DNA of 64,000 nucleotides from NCBI GenBank assembly GCA_903851195.1, contig CAINNJ010000033.1, forward strand, positions 310,001 through 374,000. The letters are read 5' to 3'. The position numbers and the translations under genes are program-made. This stretch comes from an uncultured Acidobacteriia bacterium (GTDB taxonomy: Bacteria > Acidobacteriota > Terriglobia > Bryobacterales > Bryobacteraceae). Positions 47,215 to 64,000 of this stretch are shown in pieces. Under the pieces are notes generated by a model. The model did no database searches and was not told the DNA's origin. It was given only the letters and a program-made list of their open reading frames with translations. Each line of letters begins with the position of its first letter. The stretch's first letter is position 1.

Positions 47215-47284
47215 CGGGAACCCAGGAAACGCGGCCTTTCCCAGGTTCCGAAAACCTCCGTCCTCCGGGTTTCCCGGGTTCCCG
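47215..47284. repeat. Long inverted repeat upstream of the rplA operon
   Basis: CGGGAACCCAGGAAAC (47215-47230) is complementary at 15 of 16 positions to GTTTCCCGGGTTCCCG (47269-47284). The 38-base loop holds a smaller AGGTT/AACCT hairpin and a partial repeat of one arm (TTTCCCAGGTTCCG). It lies in the ~350-base non-coding stretch before rplA, 14 bases upstream of a likely promoter, so it is probably outside the message. The rest of the stretch shows only toxin-antitoxin debris. Confidence 0.75.
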
Positions 47285-47297
47285 CTGTGTCCCAATG

Positions 47298-47327
47298 TTG
47301 CGGACAGGTTTTCAATCGTGTTAGTAT
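47298..47327 (+). promoter_or_regulatory. Probable sigma-70 promoter of the rplA-rplJ-rplL operon
   Basis: TTGCGG (47298-47303) and TAGTAT (47322-47327) are 18 bases apart; TGT just before the -10 element makes an extended -10. It is ~97 bases before rplA. No other comparable element is seen in the stretch. Confidence 0.5.
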
Positions 47328-47423
47328 CGACAAGTACCCGAAAGGGCTCAGTGGGAGGTGTGCGCGCCCCGGCAGCATTCTGCCGATTCTGGCTGACGCC
47401 GCCGCTTGCACCAATGAGGAGAC

Positions 47424-48143
47424 ATGGCAAGGAAACCAGGAAAAAAGTACCAGTCTGCGCTGAAGCAGGTCGAAGCGCGCGATTATTCACTCGAACAGGC
47501 AGTTCCTCTTCTCCAGAAGATCAAATTCGCCAAGTTCGATGAAACCGTTGAGGTGCACATGCGCCTCGGCGTTGACCCGAAGCACGCCGACCAGATGGTC
47601 CGCGGCACCGTCGTCATGCCGAACGGGCTCGGCAAATCCAAAACAGTTCTCGTGATCGCCAGCGGCGACAAACTGCGTGAAGCGCAGGAAGCCGGAGCCG
47701 ATTTCGTCGGCGGCGAAGACATGGTCAATAAGATCCAGTCGGAAGGCTGGGTTTCGTTCGACGCCGTCATCGCCACCCCGGACATGATGCGCTCGGTCGG
47801 TAAACTCGGTAAGGTTCTCGGCCCCCGCGGCCTGATGCCGAATCCGAAAACCGGCACCGTAACCGTCGATGTGGCGAAGGCCGTTCTCGAAGTCAAAGCC
47901 GGTAAAGTGGAATTCCGCGTCGATAAGACCGGCATCATCCACGCGCCGGTCGGCAAAACCAGCTTCTCTCCCGCCAAGCTCGTCGAAAACGCGTCCAGCC
48001 TCATCACCGCCGTTCTGAAAGCCAAACCTTCGGCGGCAAAAGGCAAATATGTGAAGAGTGCCACTCTTTGCTCCACCATGGGCCCTGGCATTTCCATCGA
48101 CGTGGCGGATCTGACGGCGAAAGAAGTGGCGGCCAACGCCTGA
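47424..48143 (+). CDS. rplA: 50S ribosomal protein L1
   Basis: 239 residues, full length. GAGGAG precedes the ATG. L1 binds 23S rRNA at the L1 stalk, assists release of the E-site tRNA and, in many bacteria, represses its own operon at the mRNA leader. Signatures: [40 protein letters not shown] and [16 protein letters not shown]. It normally follows rplK; here rplK is absent upstream. rplJ follows after 24 bases on the same strand. Confidence 0.97.
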   Translation: MARKPGKKYQSALKQVEARDYSLEQAVPLLQKIKFAKFDETVEVHMRLGVDPKHADQMVRGTVVMPNGLGKSKTVLVIASGDKLREAQEAGADFVGGEDMVNKIQSEGWVSFDAVIATPDMMRSVGKLGKVLGPRGLMPNPKTGTVTVDVAKAVLEVKAGKVEFRVDKTGIIHAPVGKTSFSPAKLVENASSLITAVLKAKPSAAKGKYVKSATLCSTMGPGISIDVADLTAKEVAANA

Positions 48144-48167
48144 TAGCCCTCGCGGCGGGAGTCTGAA

Positions 48168-48695
48168 ATGAAAAACAGGGAAGATAAGAAAAAAGATTTT
48201 GCGGAGCTGCGCAAGGCTCTCGAAGCTGCCAACAACGTCTTCGTGACCGGCTTTGAGAAGATGACCGTCGACCAGGACTACAATCTCCGGAAAACGGTTC
48301 GCGGCGCGGGCGGCAACTACAAGGTCGTCAAGAACAACATTGCGGAAATCGCTTCCGAAGGCCTCTCCTCGAACGATGTGCTGAAAGGCCTTCGGGGAAT
48401 GACCTCGCTCGCTTACACGTCGGGCGATCCCGTGGCGCTCGCCAAAGCGCTCACGGCGTACGCGAAAACCAATCCCGCGTTCACTTTCAAGGCCGGCCTC
48501 GTGGAAGGGCGTGCGATCGATATCAAAGCGATCAACGACCTGGCCAACATGCCGCCCAAGGAAGAGATCTTCGCCAAACTGCTCTACCTCATCAATGCCC
48601 CGGCCCAGCGGCTCGTTACGGCGCTCGGTGCGGTGGGACGCAATCTGGCGGTGGTCGTCGATCAGGGCGTCAAGGAAGAAAAGTTCAAGGCATAA
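48168..48695 (+). CDS. rplJ: 50S ribosomal protein L10
   Basis: 175 residues, full length. L10 anchors the L7/L12 dimers at the base of the ribosomal stalk. [30 protein letters not shown] is the RNA-binding N-terminus, [21 protein letters not shown] the middle, and the C-terminal helix ([20 protein letters not shown]) holds L12-binding residues. The 24-base gap from rplA leaves little room for a separate leader, so the pair is one message. 164 non-coding bases separate it from rplL. Confidence 0.97.
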   Translation: MKNREDKKKDFAELRKALEAANNVFVTGFEKMTVDQDYNLRKTVRGAGGNYKVVKNNIAEIASEGLSSNDVLKGLRGMTSLAYTSGDPVALAKALTAYAKTNPAFTFKAGLVEGRAIDIKAINDLANMPPKEEIFAKLLYLINAPAQRLVTALGAVGRNLAVVVDQGVKEEKFKA

Positions 48696-48859
48696 GCAGT
48701 TTCTGGCGCACCCCTTCCTGATTTCTAAGGGAACGGATCGGTGCAGGCGGTATACCGAGAGCGTCTTCCTTGCCGGAGCCGCTCGCAAGTTAAAGAACAA
48801 TGGCCCCGTGCTCTGCATGTGGCGGAACCAAACGATTTTCAAGAGGAGTTTCTAAGATC

Positions 48860-49240
48860 ATGGCGGACATCAACGCAATTGCGGAACAGATTCAGGGCTT
48901 GACGCTGCTTGAAGCATCGCAGCTCGTAAAGTTGCTCGAGGAAAAGCTCGGCGTCTCGGCGGCGGCGGCGGCTCCGGTCGCGGCGGCTGGCGGCGGGGCA
49001 GCGGCAGCGGCTCCGGTCGTCGAAGAGAAGACTGAATTCACGGTCGTTCTCGTCGCCGCCGGCGCCAACAAGATCAACGTGATCAAAGCGGTTCGCGAAG
49101 TCACCAGCCTCGGCCTGAAAGAAGCGAAGGACCTGGTGGACGGCGCGCCGAAGCCGGTCAAGGAAGGCGTCAGCAAAGATGAAGCTGCTGCCATCCAGAA
49201 GAAGTTCGTCGACGCGGGCGCGACTGTCGAACTGAAGTAG
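48860..49240 (+). CDS. rplL: 50S ribosomal protein L7/L12
   Basis: 126 residues from the ATG at 48860, with AGAGGAG upstream; the frame is open 20 codons earlier but those residues are not L12. The N-terminal dimerisation domain ([26 protein letters not shown]), an Ala/Gly/Pro hinge (residues ~34-58) and the C-terminal factor-binding domain ([38 protein letters not shown]) are complete. It recruits EF-G and EF-Tu to the ribosome. Confidence 0.97.
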   Translation: MADINAIAEQIQGLTLLEASQLVKLLEEKLGVSAAAAAPVAAAGGGAAAAAPVVEEKTEFTVVLVAAGANKINVIKAVREVTSLGLKEAKDLVDGAPKPVKEGVSKDEAAAIQKKFVDAGATVELK

Positions 49241-49302
49241 GCAATCGGCTGGGTGCCCGGTTCTCCGGCTACCACGCTGGTTTCATTTGGGGCTCATTCT
49301 AT

Positions 49303-49345
49303 GGCGGTCTCGGCGGGCGCTTCGGCGCACGACGCCGTGACCGCC
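49303..49345 (+). other. Nested stem-loop capped by a UUCG tetraloop
   Basis: GGCGGTC (49303-49309) pairs with GACCGCC (49339-49345), GGCG (49312-49315) with CGCC (49333-49336), and GCGC-TTCG-GCGC (49317-49328) closes the tip with a C(UUCG)G loop, the most stable RNA tetraloop. Confidence 0.65.
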
Positions 49346-49533
49346 GTTGGTCTTTGCGTATTTGTCGTTCGGAATGTTGACGGGTTGACCCCCGGCGTGC
49401 TACCGTCGTATTTTGGCGTTGGTTTCGACGGGAGTTAGTCCCGGATTGGTGACGGTGGCGCTGGAAACCCTGGCAGTCAAATTGCAAGCCGACCAGACCG
49501 ACGCGCGGGGCCAGTCTGTGCCTCCGCGCGTAA

Positions 49534-49559
49534 GCTATTCGTGTAATTCCACGAATAGC
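49534..49559 (+). other. Perfect 10-bp hairpin in the rplL-rpoB spacer
   Basis: GCTATTCGTG and CACGAATAGC are fully complementary across a six-base loop (TAATTC). It is unusually AT-rich for the window. An RNase III-type processing site is possible. Confidence 0.7.
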
Positions 49560-49886
49560 ACCCTATCTCCACAACATCGGCAAGGTCCGCAGAGAACCAT
49601 AGTCCCTGCCTGCCGTCGCATTCTCTCCGAGTCCCGGTGCCCCCACGAACCGGTTCGGGCTTGCCGGAGTCGTTACCGCCGGGTCGCTCCGGATATCGGA
49701 AGGCCGGGTTGTTTTAAACTCCGGACTCGTCCGGGCTCGCTTTCCGCCCGGTTCTCTCACAACAAAGTGGCATGTTCAACCGTCGCTCGTCAATCGTTTT
49801 ATACGGGCTTCATCTGCGTCATTTGATTTTTTACCGGCCCCGGCGTTCCAAGCGCCGCGGTCCGATTACGGAGTTCTTGAATTCTT

Positions 49887-54215
<4,329 letters not shown>

Positions 54216-54292
54216 CAGCGTATTGAATCGGGAGGGGCGGGCCGTCTGGCCCGTCCGCCCATGTTTTTGGTTTTGAAAATTCTGGAGCTAAA

Positions 54293-58492
<4,200 letters not shown>

Positions 58493-58516
58493 GTCAACTC
58501 AGCAATTTGAGCAAAA

Positions 58517-58552
58517 GAGCCGGGCTGCCCGTAAGGGTAAGCCCGGCTTTTT
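58517..58552 (+). terminator. Intrinsic terminator of the rpoBC operon
   Basis: AGCCGGGCT (58518-58526) and AGCCCGGCT (58540-58548) pair perfectly, with an inner CCC/GGG extension and a GTAA loop, followed by five T (58548-58552). It lies 24 bases after the rpoC stop. Confidence 0.92.
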
Positions 58553-58583
58553 GCGTGCTTCCGGTTCGTGTAATGTATTGGAT

Positions 58584-58841
58584 ATGAGGACCGCTCACAT
58601 TCACCTGGAGGATTGGGCCTGGACGGCATTGGAGGCGGCCGCGAACAAGGATGGTGTCGGCGTGGCGGATCTCATCCTTTCGGCGATCCAGGAGAAGTAC
58701 CTTCAGGCTGCCGATCAGCGTGTGGAAGCGTTTCGTACATGGCAGCCTCCCTGGCGGGATCGGGAAGATATCGGAGACTCTGTTGCCTACGTAAGCCAAC
58801 TGCGGCAAGACAGTCGGCTTGACCGTTTTTATCCTGAATGA
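58584..58841 (+). CDS. Antitoxin of a PIN-type toxin-antitoxin pair
   Basis: 85 residues from the ATG at 58584. RTAHIHLEDWAWTALEAAANKDGVGVADLILSAIQEKYL looks like a ribbon-helix-helix/CopG-type DNA-binding dimer; the tail (EDIGDSVAYVSQLRQDSRLDRFYPE) would bind the toxin. The stop overlaps the toxin start by four bases (ATGA). Such antitoxins block the toxin and repress their own operon. Confidence 0.75.
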   Translation: MRTAHIHLEDWAWTALEAAANKDGVGVADLILSAIQEKYLQAADQRVEAFRTWQPPWRDREDIGDSVAYVSQLRQDSRLDRFYPE

Positions 58842-59242
58842 CCGGAGTCATACTGGATTCGGATGTTCTGATCGAACTCCTCCGCGGCCGGAATCCTGCA
58901 ATTTCGTCCCGGTTTGAAACTCTTCTCAGCCTTGGCGATGGATTTCCAATCTGCTACAGCGCGGTCAGCGTCTCCGAAATCCGCCATGGACAGAGAGAGA
59001 ACGAAGTCGAATCCGTCGAGAGCCTCTTCTCATTGATGAAGTGCCTTCCTGTTCAGTGCGGGATCGCCGATGAAGCCGGGATCATACTTCGTCGCTTCAG
59101 AAAGAGCCACGCAATCGGCCTTGGCGACGCGCTGATTGCCGCGACAGCTCTTCACCATGGCGTCGTCCTCTGGACCCGGAACCGTAAACACTATCCGGAC
59201 TCGCGTCTGGCGTTCTTCGACGATCTGAAAACACCTGCGTAA
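58838..59242 (+). CDS. PIN domain ribonuclease toxin (VapC family)
   Basis: 134 residues, normal VapC length. The acidic residues are intact: VILDSDVLIELLRG (Asp), YSAVSVSEIRHGQRENE (Glu), AIGLGDALIAATALHHGVVLWTRNRKHY (Asp and Asn/Arg). VapC enzymes cleave RNA, often tRNA or 23S rRNA. It overlaps its antitoxin by four bases. Downstream, 100 bases separate it from the fourth Oar-like receptor. Confidence 0.88.
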   Translation: MTGVILDSDVLIELLRGRNPAISSRFETLLSLGDGFPICYSAVSVSEIRHGQRENEVESVESLFSLMKCLPVQCGIADEAGIILRRFRKSHAIGLGDALIAATALHHGVVLWTRNRKHYPDSRLAFFDDLKTPA

Positions 59243-59342
59243 GCATCGGCAGAGACGGAAACGATTGGACGTTGCGCCTCAAAAGCGATAGAATCCCTCA
59301 CAAGAGAGCTGGTTCTTCGCTCAGAGTCAAAGGGGAAATAAG

Positions 59343-62300
59343 ATGCGTCATCGACACGTGTGCCCGTCCGCGGCACGGATCATACTGCGGCTGGTTCTCG
59401 CGCTCTCTGCCTGCGGCGCCGTCTACGGCCAGGGCTTCGGCACCATCGTCGGCACCGTCACCGATCCCTCCGGAGCCATCATCCCCGGCGCCAAAATCAA
59501 TGTCTCCGACGAGGCCACCTCTGCCTCGCGCGAAACCAAAACCAACGATCAGGGCTATTACGTCGTCCCCTCCCTCCGTCCTTCCAACTACACCGTCACC
59601 GTCGAGGCCGCCGGCTTCGCGCCCTCCATCCGCAAAGGCATCCTGCTGCAGGCCGACGAGACCGCGACTGTCAACCAGACCGTCTCGGTCCAGCAGTCCA
59701 CTCAGGCGGTCGAGATCAGTGCTCAGGCCGCGCAGGTGAACACCTCAACGGCCACCGTCAGCGATGTCGTCGACCAACGCCGCGTTGTCGATCTCCCCCT
59801 CAACGGACGCAACGCCGCGTCTCTCCTCCTCGTCGTCGCCGGAGCCACACCGGCGCCCGGCAACGATGTCGATCAGGGCAACACCAAGACCTTCCCCGCC
59901 ACCGTCACCGTCTCCACCAACGGATCCCGCCAGAATCAGGTCAGCTTTCGCCTGGACGGCTCCAACAACAACGACCTCTACACCAACTCCAACCAGCCCT
60001 TTCCTTTCCCCGACGCTCTCCAGGAGTTCAGCGTCCAGACTTCCAACTACTCCGCGCGCTACGGCGGTAATGCCGGCGGTGTCGTCAACGTCGTTACGCG
60101 CTCCGGCTCCAACGAACTGCACGGCAGCCTGCTCGAATTCAACCGCAACGCGGTTTTCAACGCCCGCAACTTCTTCGCCGCCAAACGCGACCAGCTGAAG
60201 CGCAATCAGTACGGTGGCACCGTCGGCGGTCCCATCAAAATCCCGCATGTCTACGACGGCTCCAATAAGGATTTCTTCTTCTTCGGGTATCAGGGCACGA
60301 AGATCCGCAACATCGGCGGCACCTCCAGCGCCTATGCGCCTCTCGCTTCGAACCTGACCGGCGATTTCTCCAACGTCCTCAGCGCCACCGACCCCGCTAA
60401 TCCCTTCGGCAAGGCCACCCAGGTCGTCGACCCGGTCACCAACCTGCAGTTCCCCGGCAACAAAATCCCGCTCACCCGGCTCGATCCCGCCGCGCTGGCT
60501 TTCACGAAATACATCCCCGTCTCCCCGTCCGTCAATGGCAAATACTTCTACTCCGTGCCGCTCGCGCAGGACTTCAACGAATACCTCGTCCGCGGCGACC
60601 ACAGCTTCTCCGAAAAAGACCGGCTGTCCGTCCGCTACTTCAACGACAAGTTCCACAACACGGGCTTCCTCGATAAGACCAACTACCTGAGCAATTCGAA
60701 CTACTCGACCATCATTTCTCAGAACGCCCTCATCAGTGAGACCCACATCGTCAGCCCCAACGCGCTGAACGAATTCCGCGCCAGCTTCTCGCGTGAAACG
60801 TCCAATCGCGGCCCGGCCCCCGGCAGCCTCAGCCTCGCCGACCTCGGCGTGAAACTCTACCAGCCTGGCGGCCTCAAGACCCTCGAAGGCATCAACGTCT
60901 CCGGCTTCTTCAACCCCAGCCAGACCGACCCCGCCGACTTCATCCGCAACCAGTACAACCTCAGTGACGATTTCAGCTGGGTCCGCGGCAAACACAGCAT
61001 CTCCTTCGGCGCCAGCGCCGTGCGCGGCCAGGTGCTGCTCCGCAATCAGTTCCGCACCTCGGGCTCCTACAGCTTCACCGCCGATGTCACCAACGACGCC
61101 CTCGCCAGCTATGTGCTCGGCTACGTCCGCACCTTCACACAGGGCTTCGGCGAGTTCAAGGACAACCGCATCACCTCGTATAGCCTGTACGTGCAGGACG
61201 ATTACCACGTCTCGAAGAGCCTTACCCTGAACCTCGGCTTGCGCTATGACCCCCTGTTCCCCTGGCAGGAAACCAAGAAGCGCATCGAGCAGTTCAGCGT
61301 CAGCGACTATTACGCGAACGTGCACTCCTCCGTCTACACCAATGCCCCGGCCGGCCTGCTCTTCCCCGGCGACACCGGTGTTCCCGAGTGGGGCACCAAA
61401 GGCAGTTACAAGAACTTCGCGCCCCGCGCGGGCTTTGCGTACGCGATCGGCAATGACGGCAAGACCAGCATCCGCGGCGGTGGCGGCGTCTTCCATGACG
61501 CCCTGCAGGACGGCATCTTCAACAACCGCTTCGTGGATGTCACGCCGTTCAGCCCCCAGTTCAGCCTCACGCAGCCCGTGGGGACCTTTTCGAATCCTTA
61601 CCAGGGCCTCGTGAACCCTTACCCCTCACCGTTCCCGCCGCCGAAGGATTCGCCGTTCCCCGGCCCGGTCCTGGTCATCACCTATGACCCGGCCAACAAC
61701 CATCGCGAACTCACTCCCGTCAGCTACAACTGGAATCTTGTCGTCGAGCGCCAGCTAGCCGGCGACTGGATCCTGCGCGTCGCCTACGTCGGTTCCCACG
61801 CCAGCCACTTACTCGAATCGCTCGAACTGAACCCGGCTGTCTACACCGCCGGCAGCAAGCTCTCCACGGACCAGCGCCGCGCCTTCCAGCCCTACGGCTC
61901 CATCTCGCAGGCGTCGCAGGACATCAACTCCTCCTACAACTCGCTGCAGCTAACTGCCCAGAAGCGCTTCTCCCACGGCTTCTCCGTGCTCGCGAACTAC
62001 ACCTGGTCGAAATCGATCGACGACCTGCCCTACAACCAGGGCATCACCGGCGTCGCCGCCGGCAGCAACTCGCCCGTCCCGTGGAACTTCCCCGGCCGGC
62101 ACCAGTATGACCGCGGCCCCTCGGAATTCGATCACACGCACCGCTTTGTTACCTCCTACCTTTACGCGCTGCCCGGGCTGAAAGGCTCCCACCGCGTTCT
62201 CCGGACCGTTGCCGGGGGCTGGCAGCTGAACGGGATTCTCACCTTCCAGACCGGCGGCCCTCTCACAATTCTCGCCGGCAAAGACCAGTCGCAGACCGGC

Positions 62301-62669
62301 ATCGGCTCGGACCGCGCCAGCTATCTGGGTGGCGACATCTATGGATCCGGGGCCTGCGGCGCGAGCGCCGGCTGCGTGAACTACCTGATCCCGGCGGCCT
62401 TCGGCCTGCCCGCCACGGGAGCCTACGGCAACATCGGCAAGGGTTCCCTGCGCGGACCGAATCTCTTCAACTGGGATACCGGCCTCTTCAAGGAATTCGG
62501 CCTCTGGCGCGAGAGCACGAAGCTGCAGTTCCGCGCCGAATTCTTCAACACCGCGAACCGCAGGAACTTCAATAACCCGAACGTCACCCAAAGCGCTGGC
62601 GGCTTCGGCAGCATCACCAGCGCGCAGGATCCGCGGATCGGACAACTGGCGCTGAAGTTCCTGTTCTGA
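59343..62669 (+). CDS. Oar-like outer membrane receptor, fourth copy
   Basis: 1108 residues; AAAGGGGAAATAAG precedes the ATG. Signal peptide (ARIILRLVLALSACGAVYGQ), carboxypeptidase-regulatory-like domain (GTIVGTVTDPSGAIIPGAKIN; YYVVPSLRPSNYTVTVEAAGF), plug (DLPLNGRNAASLLLVVAGATP; NQVSFRLDGSNNNDLYT) and a barrel ending GQLALKFLF. It is flanked by two intact toxin-antitoxin pairs. Coding composition is particularly C-rich. Ligand unknown. Confidence 0.9.
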   Translation: MRHRHVCPSAARIILRLVLALSACGAVYGQGFGTIVGTVTDPSGAIIPGAKINVSDEATSASRETKTNDQGYYVVPSLRPSNYTVTVEAAGFAPSIRKGILLQADETATVNQTVSVQQSTQAVEISAQAAQVNTSTATVSDVVDQRRVVDLPLNGRNAASLLLVVAGATPAPGNDVDQGNTKTFPATVTVSTNGSRQNQVSFRLDGSNNNDLYTNSNQPFPFPDALQEFSVQTSNYSARYGGNAGGVVNVVTRSGSNELHGSLLEFNRNAVFNARNFFAAKRDQLKRNQYGGTVGGPIKIPHVYDGSNKDFFFFGYQGTKIRNIGGTSSAYAPLASNLTGDFSNVLSATDPANPFGKATQVVDPVTNLQFPGNKIPLTRLDPAALAFTKYIPVSPSVNGKYFYSVPLAQDFNEYLVRGDHSFSEKDRLSVRYFNDKFHNTGFLDKTNYLSNSNYSTIISQNALISETHIVSPNALNEFRASFSRETSNRGPAPGSLSLADLGVKLYQPGGLKTLEGINVSGFFNPSQTDPADFIRNQYNLSDDFSWVRGKHSISFGASAVRGQVLLRNQFRTSGSYSFTADVTNDALASYVLGYVRTFTQGFGEFKDNRITSYSLYVQDDYHVSKSLTLNLGLRYDPLFPWQETKKRIEQFSVSDYYANVHSSVYTNAPAGLLFPGDTGVPEWGTKGSYKNFAPRAGFAYAIGNDGKTSIRGGGGVFHDALQDGIFNNRFVDVTPFSPQFSLTQPVGTFSNPYQGLVNPYPSPFPPPKDSPFPGPVLVITYDPANNHRELTPVSYNWNLVVERQLAGDWILRVAYVGSHASHLLESLELNPAVYTAGSKLSTDQRRAFQPYGSISQASQDINSSYNSLQLTAQKRFSHGFSVLANYTWSKSIDDLPYNQGITGVAAGSNSPVPWNFPGRHQYDRGPSEFDHTHRFVTSYLYALPGLKGSHRVLRTVAGGWQLNGILTFQTGGPLTILAGKDQSQTGIGSDRASYLGGDIYGSGACGASAGCVNYLIPAAFGLPATGAYGNIGKGSLRGPNLFNWDTGLFKEFGLWRESTKLQFRAEFFNTANRRNFNNPNVTQSAGGFGSITSAQDPRIGQLALKFLF

Positions 62670-62762
62670 TCCGCGATACGGTTGCGGCCGACCGCGCCCG
62701 GCGTAGTGCCGGAATTCAGTGCTGCCGGACACGGCTGAGGCGAAAGAGTTTATGATCGACGT

Positions 62763-63035
62763 ATGGCGCAGATCCACATGTCCGAAGACGAGATCGCGGG
62801 CGACTTTACGGCGGCACTGGACAAGGTGCGTCAGGGAATCGAAGTGATCGTCGAACACGACCATCTGGCCGTAGCCATCCTCACAGCCCCGGCCCCCCCA
62901 CGCCGGACAATCCGGGAAATACTGGCACTAATGCCGAAGGACTCCCCCGGCATCATAGACGCAGACTTCGCCCAGGACGTCGAAGCGGCTGTTCGGGCGC
63001 ATCGTGACCCCCTGGACGCGTCGCAGTGGGATTGA
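62763..63035 (+). CDS. Antitoxin of a second PIN-type pair (Phd-like)
   Basis: 90 residues. HMSEDEIAGDFTAALDKVRQGIEVIVEHDHLAVAILTAP has the pattern of a Phd/YefM-type antitoxin N-terminus, with IREILALMPKDS ... [23 protein letters not shown] as toxin-binding tail. It overlaps the start of the toxin gene by ten bases. Confidence 0.8.
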   Translation: MAQIHMSEDEIAGDFTAALDKVRQGIEVIVEHDHLAVAILTAPAPPRRTIREILALMPKDSPGIIDADFAQDVEAAVRAHRDPLDASQWD

Positions 63036-63433
63036 TTCTCGATAGCTCCGTCGTGATTGCGGCCGAACGAGCCGGCCAGACCGCCTACCAAATGGTGCAA
63101 ACCATGGGCTCTGACGATACGGAACTCGCGCTTTCCGTCGTAACCATCCTTGAACTGGCTCATGGTGTGGCCCGCGCCAATACGGAAGCGCGTCACACAA
63201 TCCGGCAGCGCTTTCTGCAGGATCTGCTCAGCGGAATGCCCGTACATCCTGTCACGGTGCCGATTGCCATGCGCGCGGGACACATCGATGGGCTTCTGAG
63301 AGCACAAGGGCTGCGCGTAGCCCTCGCCGACTTGCTGATCGGGGCAACTGCCCTCGAACTGGGATTCAGCATCGTCACGAATAACGTTCGGCACTTCGAA
63401 ATGATCCCGGCTCTCGAGATCAGGCAACGGTAG
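63026..63433 (+). CDS. PIN domain ribonuclease toxin (VapC family), second pair
   Basis: 135 residues from a GTG inside the antitoxin end. Acidic residues are intact: [15 protein letters not shown] (Asp), [19 protein letters not shown] (Glu), [30 protein letters not shown] (Asp and Asn). Its overlap with the antitoxin supports a co-translated pair. It is distinct in sequence from the pair at 58584-59242. Confidence 0.88.
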   Translation: MGLILDSSVVIAAERAGQTAYQMVQTMGSDDTELALSVVTILELAHGVARANTEARHTIRQRFLQDLLSGMPVHPVTVPIAMRAGHIDGLLRAQGLRVALADLLIGATALELGFSIVTNNVRHFEMIPALEIRQR

Positions 63434-63461
63434 CCGTCCCCCGATATTATCCTTGAGGTTC

Positions 63462-64000
63462 ATGAATCGCCTCGAAGAACTTCGCCACCGCCACGCCGCC
63501 GCGGAAGCCGGCGGCGGGCCGGAACGCCGCGAGCGCCAGCACAAGGAAGGCAAACTCGCCGTTCGCGAACGCATCGAACTCCTCCTCGACGAAGGAACCT
63601 TCGAAGAACTCGACAAACTCGTCCAGCACCGCTGCCGCGACTTCGGCATGGACGCCCAGGTCATCCCCGGCGACGGCCTGGTCACCGGCCACGGCCGCAT
63701 CAACGGCCGCCCCGCCTACGTCTTCGCCCAGGATTTCACCGTCTTCGGCGGCTCCCTCTCGGAAACCAACGCCCGCAAAATCTGCAAGGTCATGGACCTC
63801 GCCCTCAAGGTCGGCGCCCCCCTCATCGGCCTGAACGATTCCGGCGGCGCGCGCATCCAGGAAGGCGTCGTCTCGCTCGCCGGTTACGCCGACATCTTCC
63901 TCCGCAACACCCTGGCCAGCGGCGTCGTCCCTCAGATCTCCGCCATCATGGGCCCCTGCGCGGGCGGTGCCGTCTACTCACCCGCCATCACCGACTTCAC
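63462..64000 (+). CDS. Acyl-CoA (propionyl-CoA) carboxylase carboxyltransferase subunit, 3' end outside window
   Basis: The first 179 residues of a frame that leaves the window. GAGG precedes the ATG at 63462. Motifs: [74 protein letters not shown] and [20 protein letters not shown]. The carboxyltransferase moves CO2 from biotin to acyl-CoA, usually propionyl-CoA giving methylmalonyl-CoA; methylmalonyl-CoA decarboxylase alpha subunits are a close alternative. The biotin carboxylase partner is not in view. Confidence 0.93.
   Translation, partial: MNRLEELRHRHAAAEAGGGPERRERQHKEGKLAVRERIELLLDEGTFEELDKLVQHRCRDFGMDAQVIPGDGLVTGHGRINGRPAYVFAQDFTVFGGSLSETNARKICKVMDLALKVGAPLIGLNDSGGARIQEGVVSLAGYADIFLRNTLASGVVPQISAIMGPCAGGAVYSPAITDF

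Larger units (their letters stand above)
49241..49886 (+). other. 646-base non-coding region between rplL and rpoB with strong hairpins
   Basis: No coding frame is convincing in this stretch. It holds at least three clear stem-loops: a nested one at 49303-49345, a perfect 10-bp one at 49534-49559, and CCGGGC/GCCCGG at 49731-49751, plus a CGGCG/CGCCG stem near 49840. None is followed by a long T run, so they do not look like simple terminators. In other bacteria this spacer carries an attenuator and an RNase III site that set the rpoBC to rplJL ratio, and the same role is likely here. Confidence 0.6.

Noticed and set aside
49241-49886. tRNA gene in the rplL-rpoB spacer
   Set aside because: No cloverleaf with acceptor stem and T-loop consensus could be built from the stems seen there.

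Overview
The window is a GC-rich bacterial chromosome segment that most resembles Acidobacteriota of the Solibacter/Bryobacter type. The clues are four very large Oar-like outer-membrane receptors with an N-terminal carboxypeptidase-regulatory-like domain, two DUF1552/DUF1592 (planctomycete-type cytochrome) gene pairs, a membrane-anchored winged-helix-like regulator next to one receptor, and sugar-phosphate isomerase/epimerase genes scattered among them. This taxonomic call is inference from gene families; no rRNA gene is present and I saw no tRNA gene.

Layout. 0-4 kb: end of an unidentified gene, a GGDEF protein, a HEAT-repeat protein, a small Cys-pair protein and an HDOD signalling protein. 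4-10.5 kb: central carbon metabolism, with rpiB-gnd-zwf as a minus-strand operon, then a TolC-like efflux protein and pgi on the plus strand. 10.6-16.5 kb: a CocE-type hydrolase, a PAS histidine kinase, a Wzz-like chain-length protein, a sugar-phosphate isomerase and a small monooxygenase. 16.6-21.8 kb: the first Oar-like receptor with a divergent membrane-bound regulator. 21.7-23.1 kb: a scar of duplicated gene ends around a broken DUF3883 gene and an orphan antitoxin. 23.1-33.3 kb: a DUF1592-DUF1552-nucleoside-hydrolase-like operon, an isomerase, the second receptor and a sialidase-like protein. 33.3-42.5 kb: a fused spermidine-synthase membrane protein, a glutaryl-CoA-dehydrogenase-like enzyme, a PchB-like chorismate-binding protein, a second DUF1552/DUF1592 pair in the opposite order, and a Mop / molybdopterin-fold / nucleoside hydrolase operon. 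42.5-45.7 kb: the third receptor. 45.8-47.1 kb: decaying toxin-antitoxin loci.

47.3-58.5 kb is the core gene-expression cluster rplA-rplJ-rplL-rpoB-rpoC. Two things stand out: rplK, nusG and secE are not upstream of rplA, where toxin-antitoxin debris lies instead; and RpoB carries an apparent eight-cysteine double zinc-ribbon insertion near its N-terminus. A 646-base non-coding, hairpin-rich stretch separates rplL from rpoB. rpoC ends in a clear intrinsic terminator. 58.5-64 kb holds two intact toxin-antitoxin pairs flanking the fourth receptor, then the start of a biotin-dependent carboxyltransferase gene cut by the window edge.

Working together: the PPP operon plus pgi form a glucose-6-phosphate node. 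The Oar-like receptors, hydrolases, isomerases and c-type cytochrome proteins suggest a bacterium living on polymers and sugars. All disrupted frames that I found cluster in the accessory loci (DUF3883, vapBC-like, PIN antitoxin), while the long housekeeping genes are intact, which argues for genuine decay rather than general sequence error.
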